From Tillandsia leiboldiana (Eukaryota > Streptophyta > Magnoliopsida > Poales > Bromeliaceae), in contig CM055063.1 of NCBI GenBank assembly GCA_029204045.2, positions 37,977,562 to 38,041,561 on the forward strand: a DNA stretch of 64,000 bases, in the 5' to 3' direction. The stretch's first letter is position 1. Every line of letters starts with the position of its first letter. The notes under the pieces are model-generated. The model worked only from the letters and a program-made list of their open reading frames with translations, did not search any database and was not told the origin of the DNA. A program made the translations under genes and the position numbers. Positions 34,701-46,714 of the stretch are shown here, in pieces.

Positions 34701-35851
34701 TGCTTCGGTGTTATGCGTAGGCTGGCATACCCGTCGCGGCAGAGCAGGCAGTACCAGTGATTACTGGTCTATCGATTGGGTTTATTCAGTCAGATACTTT
34801 TTGTTACACTCGTGCCTGGGGGACCGAGTGGAGTCTAGTAGCTGTGTTTAGACCAGTGCTAGTATTGTTGGGAACCGTTCGGGGTTTGACGGTGGTCCCG
34901 TGGTCGTTGGGAGTTCTTTGACCATTGTGTGAGAGGTTGAGCATCTTGAGTCTTTCCGTTCTGAGAGAGAGAGGGCATGGATTTGACTATAGCCTGCATG
35001 AGCCACTACTCGATAGCGAGTCAGTCCGTTTGGACGCCCTACGTAATTCCTGCCCGTCAGCGGGAGGTGGTTGTAGGTGGGCGCAGGTTTGACTGGACCC
35101 GATGCGGCAGTCAGCTCGATTGGGTCGATTGAGCATCTCGTGTGCGAGTGTTGCATATCTTCATCAGAGTTGCCCCATTTGAGCATTTGGTTAGAGGCAT
35201 GGTAGCTGTAGAGTGTTTCCAGCTTCTTCTTTCAGTTTTACTGCATCAGGTTATCTTTTGCCTCTAGTAGTCTTGGTGGGCAGATCGTCGGGCCTTGTGG
35301 CGATACCCACTGAGAACTCCCTTATTGCGAAGTTCTCACGCCCGTTGGGGGTTTTCCCCCTTTTGTCCTTTCTCCTCTTTGTTTTGCAGAGTCTTGGCGG
35401 GTGTTGCCGTTCTGTGGTTGCTGTGCGTGGTGAGGGAGTAGCGAGCTAGATCCAGACCCATCTTTGGAGAGTAGCGGTACCCCCTTTTGAGGAGACCTTC
35501 AGTATAGTTGGTAGATTGGTATTTATTTCCTCTTTTGAGAGACTGTTGTAGTGAGGATATGATGTATTGAGAGCTTGTACACTGATGTTTTATTTGAGAT
35601 ATCTCCCTGTTGAGCTATGAGTTTGTACTCGAGGTTATTGTATGATTATCATTTTTGGGAGATGGACCTTGTTGTTTTATTTTCAGTTGTACAGTAGTTG
35701 ATTTTATTTCTATAGCAGTTTTATCTTTTAGCTCTGATATCTGTTAGCGGTAGCTCTTTTTGCAGGTAGGACGCTTCGCCTATGCGGATTTGGCATAGGT
35801 GGCGGATCTGTTGGCGAGCCCGGGTCGCAGTTTCGACCCCGGGGCGTGACA
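31726..35851 (+). repeat. Solo LTR A (4.1 kb chromovirus LTR) inside the copia 3' LTR
   Basis: The ends are TGTGGTGACCC and GGGGCGTGACA. TGCTG is duplicated at 31721-31725 and 35852-35856. It contains a GC-rich segment (32160-32720) with CACGTGGC motifs and a TATA box TATATATA at 32771-32778. A presumed transcribed part follows, with two copies of 'aaccgcggac...gggcggttgaccgga' (about 34300-34400). Terminal hairpins lie at 35775-35845. No internal region follows, so it is a product of LTR-LTR recombination. Confidence 0.93.
32771..32778 (+). promoter_or_regulatory. TATA box of LTR A
   Basis: TATATATA follows the GC-rich segment and is the only strong TATA box in this part of the LTR. Equivalent boxes lie at 38210-38217 (LTR B, TATAAATA) and 43587-43594 (LTR C, TATATAAG). 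They are followed by partly conserved leader sequence, including 'gttgttcatcttcctgtgg' in B and C. Confidence 0.65.
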
Positions 35852-36305
35852 TGCTGTGTATCTTCTTGGTAGCTCACAAGCTCTCTATGTATATACAAAA
35901 CCCAACAGGAGACAAAGCCCAACGGCTAGTTACCTCGGGTAGCCCACAAGCCCCTTCCCAAGGGAGGCTCTTGGGTAGCCCAAGAAGCAAGTTCCCAAGA
36001 ATGCTTTAAATGCAAAAAGCAAAAGTCAAATGAGCCAAGTCAAGATCGCGCACGGCCCGGCCCGGCCCGTGTGTGTGTGTTGGAGAAGCCTTGCTCTCAC
36101 TTCCTAACCAATACATGCACAAGAGAGAAAATTAATATACCCACTCTACATGTGATGAGTTTCCGATGTGGGACTAAACATCACATGTAGAGGGAAAATG
36201 GATTTGGGCTCCCAGACAAAGCCCATTGATATTGGGCTGCCTAGAAAAGCCCAAAGGCCAAAAACTACAAGTTTAAAATCACCAAAAAACATATAAAATC
36301 CAATA

Positions 36306-36316
36306 ATCCCCACATG
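36306..36316 (-). other. Polypurine tract of the copia element
   Basis: On minus the bases directly before the 3' LTR read CATGTGGGGAT. This is a short purine-rich run at the position of plus-strand priming. It confirms that the element reads right to left. Confidence 0.65.
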
Positions 36317-36861
36317 ATTTAAAACTTGTAAAATCGAAATACAAAATAAAATAAACGAAATACAAAAACTAAAACAGATGCTGGATCCCTTATACCACGT
36401 ATTCGGCGAAGGTACCTTTCGGGTTTGAACCTTCACTTAGTACAGGTCTATATACATCCGATGGCGCAATGGTGGACTTCGCCTTGAACCAAGGCCGGTG
36501 AATCGGATTTCCACAAACAGTACATATGGTACAACCGTTTAGGTTCTATGCGGATTAGCGCTTTTATGGCCATGCGCTCATATCGATTCATGTGTGTTTT
36601 TAGGGAACGACCCTCTTCCCACAGTCGCGGCCTCACGACTACACACATATAGTAGGTCCTGATAAGGGTGCCTGCAAGGTCACACCCTGCCTCAAGGGTT
36701 TCGGAACCATTCAGGGTAAGAACCCTTACTAACCACTTACATTAATGAGCACTGTCGCCATAGGGATGAGTATATAAAAGCAGTGCTCCGCATAACTACC
36801 AATTCGACTTGTTTCTACCCATTGAACCTCCAAGAGGTTGGGTTGCCATCGCCGGTAGTTT

Positions 36862-37138
36862 CTATTGTGGGCTAAGCCCCATCCCCCTCGACGATTCTAG
36901 GATCACTGTCCTAAACAAACCTTTAGTAAGCTGATCAGCTAAGTTCTTCGCAGATCTCACAAATTCCAATGCAATTACATTTTTCTTAATATTCTGCCGA
37001 ATATACTTTTGTCTTACTTTCATAAATCTATTAATCTTTGTTTCCACATTTTCTTGAGCACACTTGTCAATAGAAGATTTGCAATCACAATGTATACACA
37101 CTGGTGCCAAAGGTCGCTCCATCAGTGGCAAGTCATAC
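36862..37138 (-). pseudogene. Copia RNase H, C-terminal part (right of LTR B is the rest)
   Basis: The minus-strand product includes HCDCKSSIDKCAQENVETKI (resembling the usual DNKSAI...NPVFH region), RQKYIRQNIKKNVI, and VRSAKNLADQLTKGL, the copia RNase H end. It ends RGMGLSPQ before a stop. If LTR B and one copy of CATAC are disregarded, the frame continues directly into the segment at 41215-42418. This shows that LTR B split an open frame. About 550 bases of noncoding copia DNA follow to the polypurine tract. Confidence 0.88.
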
Positions 37139-40100
37139 TGTGGCGACCCGGATCTTTGCAGGGCTTCTACAGTGTGACCCGCAGCTTCTGGAAGCCTACG
37201 TGGCATGTCGGTGGTGTTCGCGCGCCAATTTGGACACAAGAGATGGACTCGGGGCTTAAAATGGATCACGTGGGTAATCGGGGGACCCCGTCGGATGTTT
37301 AGAGGAGTTTACGCGCAGAATGGATGTCAAATTTAGGCTCGGCGCGAAATTCGGATTAAAAATACCTTTTCGGGAGCCTCCGGCAATTTATAGGATTGGA
37401 ATTTGGCAAAATGGACGCCGAATTTGGAATCAGCGCGCGAAAACGGTCAAGATGGGCTATTTACTTGTATTTTTTGGAGCTTGCTACAGTAATTTTACTG
37501 TTCACGGCCGGAACAGTGTCCCCTGCGATCGCCGGCGGCGGCGGGCAGCGGCGGAAGGCGGCGGCGTGGGCTCGGGCAGGCGGCGCGCGGCCGCGGGCAG
37601 GCGGAGAGCGGCACGGGCAGGCGAGCATGGGCGCGGGCAGGTGCGCGGTCCACGCGGCGGGCGTGCACCAGGGCGGTGCCACGTGGCGTCTTCTGAGTGG
37701 GTGGTTCAGACGGCGCGGTCCACGGGAGACGCGCGGGTGCTCGGTGGACCGGCTGGGGACACGTGGCATCTGTCTAATGGTTCGGTGCTTTGAAATTACG
37801 TACACCGGGCGTAGCAGGCGAAGGGTCTGACGTGGCGCCTCCCCATTGGTCGGGGTACTGTGCGCGACTGGCGGGGCGACGTGCGCTGGTAGGTGGGCAG
37901 GTGGCCGTACCGGCGGGCAGGTGGCCGTACGCGCGGGTCAGCCGGGGCGACGTGCGCGGGGCAGGCGCGTGGGTGCCACGCGGCGCGGCCGGGGTGGCCG
38001 GCGCTGCTGGTTGCTGTTCGGGCGCGGGCGACGTGGCGCAGCGCGGTTGGAGGGTCTTGCTGTTTGCTGTTTTGGGGTGACGTGGCAGCATCTGGTGGAT
38101 TCGGGCGCTGATGGACGGCCCGGATCGGGCGCACTGTGTGCGCCCGAAACTTTCCGGGCGCCCGAAAAGTTGGACTTGGAGGGAATTTTGTGATTTGTTC
38201 AGTTTCAGCTATAAATACCTCCCTTTGGCCTGCAGTTTGAGGCTTTTCCCGAGCTCTTCTCCCTTGGCAACCTTAAGCAAAGTTGTTCATCTTCCTGTGG
38301 AACATCCCGTGGAGAAGTTTGGGAATTTTTGGTGGCACGCACTTCGAGGGATGCGGCTTTTGGCGCAGTGCGACTTTCCTTCACCGGTGATCCCCTTCGT
38401 CGCGTTTCGGTGCGCAGGCTCCCTTGGCTTACTCAGACCATCTTTTTCGATGATTTTTGCGGCAGCGCGTTCACGAGAGGTAAGGCTTCGTTTTTCGTGC
38501 TGATTACTTCTCCGTATTTCGAGCTTTTGGCACAGTTCCCGAGGCATCTCTAAGCCACTGTTTTTCTGTGGAGATTTTGGACAGCAGGAGCTTGTTGGAT
38601 TTTTTTCTCAGCCCACGGGTGTCAGAATGAGGTGATTCAAGTGTCAATTGATATCTACTCTTCGAGAGGAACGCACCCATATTTTTATTGGATTTTTTTG
38701 AGGTCATTTCGAGGGTGAGAATTAAGCTTCTTTACTGCTATCTTTTCAGCAGAACTGGGTTCTTGAGGGAATGACTCCCAACGTTGTCCGAATTGTTTCT
38801 TGGTCTACAGGTTTCTGAACGGGGCGTTTAAGCAGTCGATTTGGGGCTACTCGTCGTGAGGATCACAACCGTGATTTTTTGGGAATTTTTGGAGGTCTGT
38901 ATACTGGTGAAAAGGCTTCTTCTCTCTGCTGGTTGGTAGAAAACAGCATGTGCTGTTTTCAGAGTTTTGATTGTGGTGTAATTAATCCTCGGCTTCGATG
39001 TTGTTTGTTGGAACAGTGGTTTGTGCGACTGTTTACCGAGAGTGTGGTTCCGGCAGATTTGGATTTCGTATGGCTGCGTACTTCACCGACTTCGGCTTTG
39101 CCCGCGGAATGCATTTCAGGTGGGTGCCTTATTCCCAGAACCGGTGGGCGGTTCTCTAAATTTTTATATGTTAGAATTGCATGCAGGTGTATGGTACAAT
39201 GGCTGGGATTGATCGGTAAGCCTAACAATGTGGATTTTATGGGAATTGCAAGTGAATTATTCATTGTATGAAAATGGTATTAATCAAACATTCATGTGGA
39301 TGATTAGTGGAAGCTTTCCTAAGGCAAGGTTACTCTATATGATTGATTATCATGCCATATTAGCACATAACCTTTTATGAGGCTAGTTTATGCAATGGGA
39401 TAGGATTATGTAGTTGTGTGCAGGTTCTACTCTGAGGAGCCATTATGTATTGAGGATTATGGACAGGTATGGTCATTGATAATTTTGGCATGAGGTTTAT
39501 TTTCTTTATTCTTTTTTGAGGACAAATGCATGCTTGTATGGACATATAGCTAGGCCACCTTTTACTGCTACACTTTCATGTTGGGATCTGACTTAGGAGA
39601 AACCATGTTTGTTCTTTCTCCTTTCTTTCTAGATACTTGATTCGTGTTGCTCGGGTTCGAGCAGGGATTTGGGATAGTGTAGCTGGGGTCCTGGTGTCGG
39701 GGACAGGTTGTGCCGGATTGTGATAGGTTGTGGTTCGTGAGGTATTGCGGCAACCGCGGACATTGGGCGGTTGACCGGAGATTGTTTATGCATCAGATTG
39801 GGTATCAGGCTTCTCTAGTGGATGGAGTTTCCCACTTGTTGAGTTTCATTATACCAGATTGGGGATCGGGGTTTCTTTTAGTGGACGGGGTTTTCCACTT
39901 TGATCATAGTTTGATCGAAGTCCTGCTATACTGAGATACTTGTTACAGAGATACTTTACTCGTGTGGGTCGCTCCCCTCGAGTGCCACTCCGGAGGTAGG
40001 CTTTTCGGACCCAGCCTTGTGTGCCGGTCTGATACTTATTTAGGATGCGAGCCATGTGTGCCGATCCCGCAGTTTCGAGCCATGTGTGCAGATTCCGCTT

Positions 40101-41214
40101 AGCAGGCAGTACCAGTTTTACTGGTGGCATTAGATTGGGTTGTTGCAGACAGTTACTTTATTGTTGTACTCGTGTCAGGGGGACCGAGTGAGGTTTTGTA
40201 GCTATGTTTAGACCAGTACTAGGATTGTTGGAAACCGTTTGGGGTTTGACGGTGGTCCAGTGGTCGTTGTGAGTTCTCTGACCATTATGCGAGAGGTTGA
40301 GCATCTGGAGTCTATCCGTTCTGAGAGAGAGGGCATGGATTTTGACTATAGCCTGCATGAGCCACTACTCGATAGCGAGTTAGTCCGTTTGGACGCCCTA
40401 CGTAATTCCTGCCCATTAGCGGGAGGTGGTTGTAGGTGGGCGCAGGTTTGACTGGACCCGATGTGGCAGTCAGCTCGATTCGGTCGATTGAGCACCTCGT
40501 GTGCGAGTGTTGCATATCTTTATCAAAGTTTCCCCCATTTGAGCATTTAGATAGAGGCGTGGTAGCTGTAGAGTGTTTCCAGCTTCTCCTTTCAGTTTTA
40601 CTGCATTGGTTATCTTTTGCCTCTAGTAGTCTTGGTGGGCAGATCGTCGGGCCTAGTGGCGATACCCACTGAGAACTCCCTTTTTGCGTAGTTCTCACAC
40701 CCGTTGGGGGTTTTCCCCCTTTTTGTCCTTTCTCTCCTTTGTTTTGCAGAGTCTTAGTGGGTGTTGCCGTTTCTATGGTTGCTGTTCGTGGTGAGGGAGT
40801 TGCGAGCCAGATCCAGACCCATCTTTGGAGAGTAGCGGTACCCCCTCATTTTGAGGAGATCTTCAGTATAGTGGGTAGATTAGTATTTATTTCCTCTTTT
40901 GAGAGACTGATGTAGTGAGGATATGATGTATTGAGAGCTTGTACACTGATGTTTTATTTGAGATATCTCCCTGTTGAGCTATGAGTTTTGTATTCGAGGT
41001 TATTGTATGATTATCATTTTGGGGGATGGACCTTGTTGTTTTATCTTCAGTTGTACAGTGGTTGATTTTACTTCTACAGCAGTTTTATCTTTTAGCTCTG
41101 ATATCTGTTTAGCTGTAGCACTTTTGCAGGTAGGACGCTTCGCCTATGCGGGTTTGGCATGGGTGGCGGATCTGTTGGCGAGCCGGGTCGCAGTTTCGAC
41201 CCCGGGGCGTGACA
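37139..41214 (+). repeat. Solo LTR B (4.1 kb chromovirus LTR) inside copia RNase H
   Basis: The ends are TGTGGCGACCC and GGGGCGTGACA. CATAC is duplicated at 37134-37138 and 41215-41219. It is collinear with LTRs A and C, with the GC-rich CACGTGGC segment at 37500-38170 and a TATA box at 38210-38217. It has only one copy of the 'accgcggacattgggcggttgaccgga' unit (39750-39780), where A and C have two. It is antisense to the copia frame that it interrupts. Confidence 0.93.
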
Positions 41215-42664
41215 CATACAGAAATTCTCTAATCCACTTAGCCTCTGCTACAGTGGTATCTAAGGCTATCAGTTCAGATTCCATTGTACTTCTATCTATC
41301 AATGATTGTTTCGATGACTTCCAAGAAACAGCTGCTCCACCAAGGAGAAAAACAAATCCAGTGGTTGACTTCACATTAGCTGTATCACTTATCCAGTTAG
41401 CATCACTAAATCCTTCTAATACAGTAGGGAATCCACAAAAATGCAATCCATAAGATACAGTGCCTTTCAGATATCTCAAAACTTTTTCTAAAGCATTCCA
41501 ATGTTCTCTATTTGGGTTATGGGTATATCTTCTCAATCTGTTCGCAGTATAGGCTAAATCAGGTCTAGTGTAATCTACAAGATAACCTAGAGATCCTATA
41601 ATCTGAGCATACCTATTCTGTCCTATAGGATCATATTTATTCTTCTTAAGATGTACACTAGGATCATAAGGTGTAACAACAATCTTAGAATCAAAATATT
41701 CAAATTTCTTTAACACTTGTTCACTGTAGTGAGATTGGCTCATAATAATTTCATTTAATTTTCTTATGATCTTCATATTCAGAATCACATCAGCTTGTTC
41801 AAGATCCTTCATATCAAAGTTATTATCAAGTAATTTCTTAACATCCATTATCACATCCATATTTGTTCCAAAGATCAAAATATCATCAACATACAAACAT
41901 AGGATTACTATCTGTCCATTGTATTCCTTAGAGTACACACATTCATCAGACATGTTCACATGAAAACCAGCTTTCACAACTAAAGAGTCAAATTTCAAAT
42001 GCCATTGCTTAGGAGCTTGTTTAAGTCCATATAAAGATTTTGTCAACTTGCAAACTTTGTTTTCATGTCCAGCAATAATAAATCCCTCAGGTTGCTTCAT
42101 ATAAATCTCTTCCTCTAAATCACCATTTAGAAAAGCAGTCATAATATCCATCTGATGAATAATCAAATTATGGACAGAGGCTAAAGCTAGCATAATCCTT
42201 ATAGAAGTAATCCTAGCTACAGGAGCATAGACATCAAAATAATCTACACCAGGCTTCTGGAAAAAACCCTGAGCTACAAGTCTAGCCTTATACTTATCTA
42301 CAGACCCATTTGGTTTCAATTTCTTCTTAAAGATCCATCTACATCCTACAGGCTTACAACCTACAGGTAAATCAGATAACTCCCAAGTATGATTCTGTAG
42401 AATAGATTGCATCTCCAACTTAACAGCTTCTTACCAAAATGATGCATCTACAGAAGTCATAGCTTTGTCAAAGGTAGAAGGGGTATCTTCTACAAGAAGG
42501 ACACAGAAATCATCACCAAAAGCCTTCTCAATCCTAGGACGCTTACTTCTCCTAAGTTCAGACTCTTCTATAGGTTCACTAGTGCTGGGTCTACTAGATC
42601 CACCCATACTCTCAACAGGAACAGGTCTATCTACTCTAGTTCTAAAGGAAAAGATATTCTCAAA
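41215..42664 (-). pseudogene. Copia reverse transcriptase and N-terminal RNase H
   Basis: The minus-strand product from 42418 shows the copia RT series: TWELSDLPVGCKPVGCRWIFK, KARLVAQGF, IHQMDIMTAFLNGDL, KSLYGLKQAPKQWH and YVDDILIFG (catalytic Asp pair). It then enters RNase H (SDANWISD..., STMESELIALDTTVAEAKWI). Upstream, 42420-42664 reads in the same frame with RRSKRPRIEKAFGDDF, the usual linker between integrase and RT, but a TAA replaces the codon after SFW. Apart from this stop and the insertion of LTR B, the RT looks intact. Element C begins at 42672 in the linker. Confidence 0.92.
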
Positions 42665-42671
42665 GTATACT

Positions 42672-45600
42672 TGTGGTGACCTGGATCTCTGCAGGGCTTC
42701 TACAATGTGACCAGCAGCTTCTGGAGGCCTATGTGGCGTGTCGGCGGTGTTTCTGTACTAATTTGGACACAAGTGTTGGACTTCGGGTGTTAAATGGATC
42801 ATATAAGTGATCGGAGGACCCCGTTGGATGTTTAGAAATAATTTCGCGCGAAGCGGATATTAAAAATGGACTCAGCGCGAAGTTTGGACCAAGAAACACC
42901 TTTCCGGATGCCTTCGGCAATTTTTAGGAATGGAATTTGGCAAATCGGACACCGGATTTGGACTCAGCACGCGAAAACGATCAAAATGGACTATTTACTT
43001 GCATTTTTCGGAATTGGAACAGTAAAATTACTGTTCACGGCCGGAACAGTGATTCCGGCGACTGGCCGGCGGCGGGTGGCGGCGGAGCGCGGCGGAGCAG
43101 GCGCGGGCAGGCGGCGCGCGGGCGCGGGCAGGCGCGCGGTGCAGCGGGCAGGCGCGCGGTGCAGCGGGCAGGCGCGCGCGGCGCAGCGGGAAGAGGAGGA
43201 CACGTGGCATCTTGTGGTTGGCTGGTCTTCGTACGCCGGGTGCACACACCGCAGCGGAGCAGGTGACCGGGGCAGGTGACCGTACGGCGGGCAGGTGACC
43301 GAACGGCGTGGCGGGCGTTGACGAATGGGCAGCCACGTGTCAGCACAGGATTGGGCCACGTGGCGTGACCGCAGCGGCTGGCGCCGCTGTGCGCTGTGCG
43401 GTGTGCCACGTGGCGCTCAGGGATTGGTTCTTTTTGGTGTTTGCTGTTTTGGGACACGTGGCGCTCCAGGGACGTTCCAGGCTCGACGGTTTGGGGTGCT
43501 TTTTGGGGTCCCTGTAGCAGCCCGAATCATTCGGGTGCCCGGAAAATAGGACACAGATGTCATTTTTGGAATTGTTGAGCTGGGCCTATATAAGGCCGAA
43601 TTCAAGGTTGGTTTCGGGCTTCTTCTGGGCCTCATCTCTCCGAGAGCTGTATACAAGAGTTGTTCATCTTCCTGTGGAGCATGTCGTGGAGAAGTTTGGG
43701 AATTTTTGGTGGCACGCACTTCGAGGTTTGCGGCTTTTCGGCGCAGTGCGACTTTCCTTCACCGGTGATCCCCTTCGTCGCGTTTCGGTGCGCAGGCTCC
43801 CTTGGCTTACTCAGACCATCGTTTTCGACGATTTTTGTGGCAGCGCGTTCATGAGAGGTACGTCTTCGATTCTCGTGTTGATCTTTTCGTCTCGATTCGA
43901 GTTCTTGGCATGGTTTATGAGGCATCTCTGAACCACTATTTTGCTGGTGGATTTTGGACAGCGGAGGCTTATCGGATTTTTATCTCTGCGCTCGTGCATC
44001 GGAACGAGGCATTTAAAGACTCGATTGATATCTACTCTTCGAGAGGAACGCACCCATATTTTTATTGGATTTTTATGAGGTCATTTCAAGGGTGAGAATC
44101 AAGCTTATTTGCTGCTCTATTTTCAGCAGAACTGTGTTCTTGAGGGAATGGCTTCCAACGTTGTCCGAATTGTTTCTTGGCCTACAGGTATCAGAACGGA
44201 GCGTTTAAACAGTTGATTTGGGGCTACTCGTCGCGAGGATCGCAACCGCGATTTTTATGGAATTTTTGGAGGTCCGTATACAGGTGAAAAGGCTCCTTCT
44301 CTCTGCTGGTTGGTAAAAACAGCGTATGCTGTTTTTGAGAGTTTTGGGTGTGATGTAATTGGTTCTTGGCTTCGATGTTGTTTGTTGGAACAGTGGTTTG
44401 TGCGACTGTTTACTGAGGGTGCGGTTCCGGCGGATTTTGGAAATTCGTGTGGCTGCGTACTTCACCGACTTCAGCTTTGCCTGCGGAATGCGTTTCAGGT
44501 GGGTGCTTTATTCCGAGAACCGGTGAACGGTTCCCTAATGCCTTATGTTAGAATTGCATGCAGGTGAAGGGTACAATACCTGGGATTGAACGGTAAGCTT
44601 AACAATGTCGACTTTATGGGCATTGCAAGATAATAGTTCATATTATGATAATGGTATTAATCAGATATTCATGTTGTTGATTAGTGGAAGCTTACCTAAG
44701 GCAAGGTTACCTTATATGATTAATTATCATGCCATGTTAGCACATAACCTTTTATGAAGCTGGTTTATGCAATGGGATAGGATTATGTAGTTATGTGCAG
44801 GTTCTACTCTGAGGATCGATTATGGATCGAGGATTATGGACAGGTATAGTTAGTGTTAATTTTGGCATGAGGTTTATTTTCTTTTATCCTTCTTTGAGGA
44901 CAAATGCATGCTTGTATGGACATATAGCTAGGCCATCTTTTACTGCTACACTACATATTGGAACTTGACTTAGCAGAAACCATGCTATTCTTTTCTCCTT
45001 CTTGTTAGTCAGGCGGTCGGTGTTGCTCGGGTGCGAGCAGGGGTCTGGGGTAGTGTGGCAGGGACATTGGTGTCAGGGACGGGTTGTGCTGGATTGCGGC
45101 TGGCAGGGTTTTGGCGGTGACCGCGGACTTTGGGCGGTTGACCGGAGGTCGGTTATAGGACTTGATTATAGATGGCAGGGTATTGCGGCAACCGCGGATA
45201 TTGGGCGGTTGACCGGATATTTGTTTATGGCTCAGATTGGGTATCAGTTTTCTCTAGTGGACGGAGTTTCCCACTATTTGAGTATTTTCGCATCTGATTG
45301 AGGACCAGGGCTATCTTTAGTGGAGGGTTTTTCCCACTTTGATCATCGTCAGGATCCAGTCCTGCTACAGTGATACTCGATACAGAGATACTTGTGATAC
45401 TGATGACAGAGATACTTTACTCGTGTGGGTCGCTCCCCTCGAGTGCCACTCCGAAGGTAGGCTTTTTGGGACCCAGCCTTGTGTGCCGGTCCGATACTTA
45501 TTTTGGGATGCTAGCCGTGCGGGCCGATCCCGCGGTTTCGAGCCTTGTGTGCAGATTTCGCTGAGCAGGCAATACCAGTTTTACTGGTGGCACCAGATTG

Positions 45601-46694
45601 GGTCTATTACAGGCATTTATTGATTGTTACACTCGCGTCAGGGGGACTGAGTGGAGTCTAGTGGCTGTGTGTAGACCAGTGCTAGTGTTGATGGGAACCG
45701 TTTGGGGTTTGACGGTGGTCCCGTGGTCGTTGTGAGTTCTTTGACCATTATGTGAGAGGTTGAGCATCTTGAGTCTATCCGTTCTGAGAGAGAGGGCATG
45801 GATTTTGACTATAGCCTGCATGAGCCACTACTCGATAGCGAGTTAGTCCGTTTGGACGTCCTACGTAATTCCTGCCCGTCAGCGGGAGGTGGTTGTAGGT
45901 GGGCGCAGGTTTGACTGGACCCGATGTGGCAGTCAGCTCGATTGGGTCGATTGAGCACCACGTGTGCGAGTGTTGCATATCCTTATCAGAGTTTCCCCAT
46001 TTGAGCTTTTAGATAGAGGGATGGTAGCTGTAGAGTGTCTCCAGCTTCTTCTTTCAGTTTTATTGCATTGGTCATCTTTTACCTCTTGTGGACTTGGTGG
46101 GCAAATCGTCGGGCCTGGTGGCGACACCCACTGAGAACTCCTTTTTGATGTAGTTCTCACACCCGTTGGGGGTTTTCCCCCCCTTTTTGTCCCTTCTCTC
46201 CTTTGTTTTGCAGAGTCTTGCGGGTGTTGCTGATTCTGCGGTTGCTGTCCGAGGCGAGGGAGTCGCGAGCTAGATCCCTACCTATCTTTGGAGAGTAGCG
46301 GCACCCCTTTCAGAGGAGATCTTCAGTACAGTCGGTAGATTAGCGTTTTTATTTTCTCTTTGAGAGACTGTTGTATTGTGAGGATCTGACTTGTACTGAG
46401 AGTCTGTACACTGATGTATCATTTATTTATTCAGGATTACCTCCCTGTTGAGTCCAGAGTTTTGTATTTGAGGTTATTGTATGATTATCTTTTTGGGAGA
46501 TGGACTTTGTACCTTTAATTCCAGTTGTACAGATCATTGGTTTTAATTTTTTCAGCAGTTATATCTTGTAGCTCTGATATCTGTTTAGCTGCAACACTTT
46601 TCTTACAGGTAGGACGCTTCGCCTATGCGGGTTTGGCATAGGTGGCGGATCTGTTGGCGAGCCCGGGTCGCAGTTTCGACCCCGGGGCGTGACA
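42672..46694 (+). repeat. 5' LTR C of a chromovirus inserted in the copia element
   Basis: The ends are TGTGGTGACC and GGGGCGTGACA, and a Met-tRNA primer site follows at 46703. It is collinear with LTRs A and B (about 4.0 kb). A GC-rich segment with at least four CACGTGGC or CACGTGTC motifs lies at 43050-43500, a TATA box at 43587-43594, and two 'accgcgga' units near 45120 and 45190. ATACT (42667-42671) would be the left target duplication. The partner is missing because the right end of the element has been deleted. Confidence 0.92.
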
Positions 46695-46702
46695 GATTAG
46701 AG

Positions 46703-46714
46703 TGGTATCAGAGC
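46703..46714 (+). other. Primer binding site of element C (initiator Met-tRNA)
   Basis: TGGTATCAGAGC lies 8 bases after the LTR C end, the same spacing as in element D. Confidence 0.92.

Larger units (their letters stand above)
31368..36305 (-). repeat. 3' LTR of the copia element (two segments: 31368-31725 and 35852-36305)
   Basis: The segments match the right-hand LTR at 51575-52373 collinearly: 'aacactataaaa', 'gaagcctgtgaatgtcgag' and 'acaaagcccaacggc' appear in order in both. The inserted LTR A lies between two copies of TGCTG. A GGCCC repeat near 36055 has been expanded relative to the right LTR. The right edge reads CCAATA instead of CCAACA. Confidence 0.9.
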
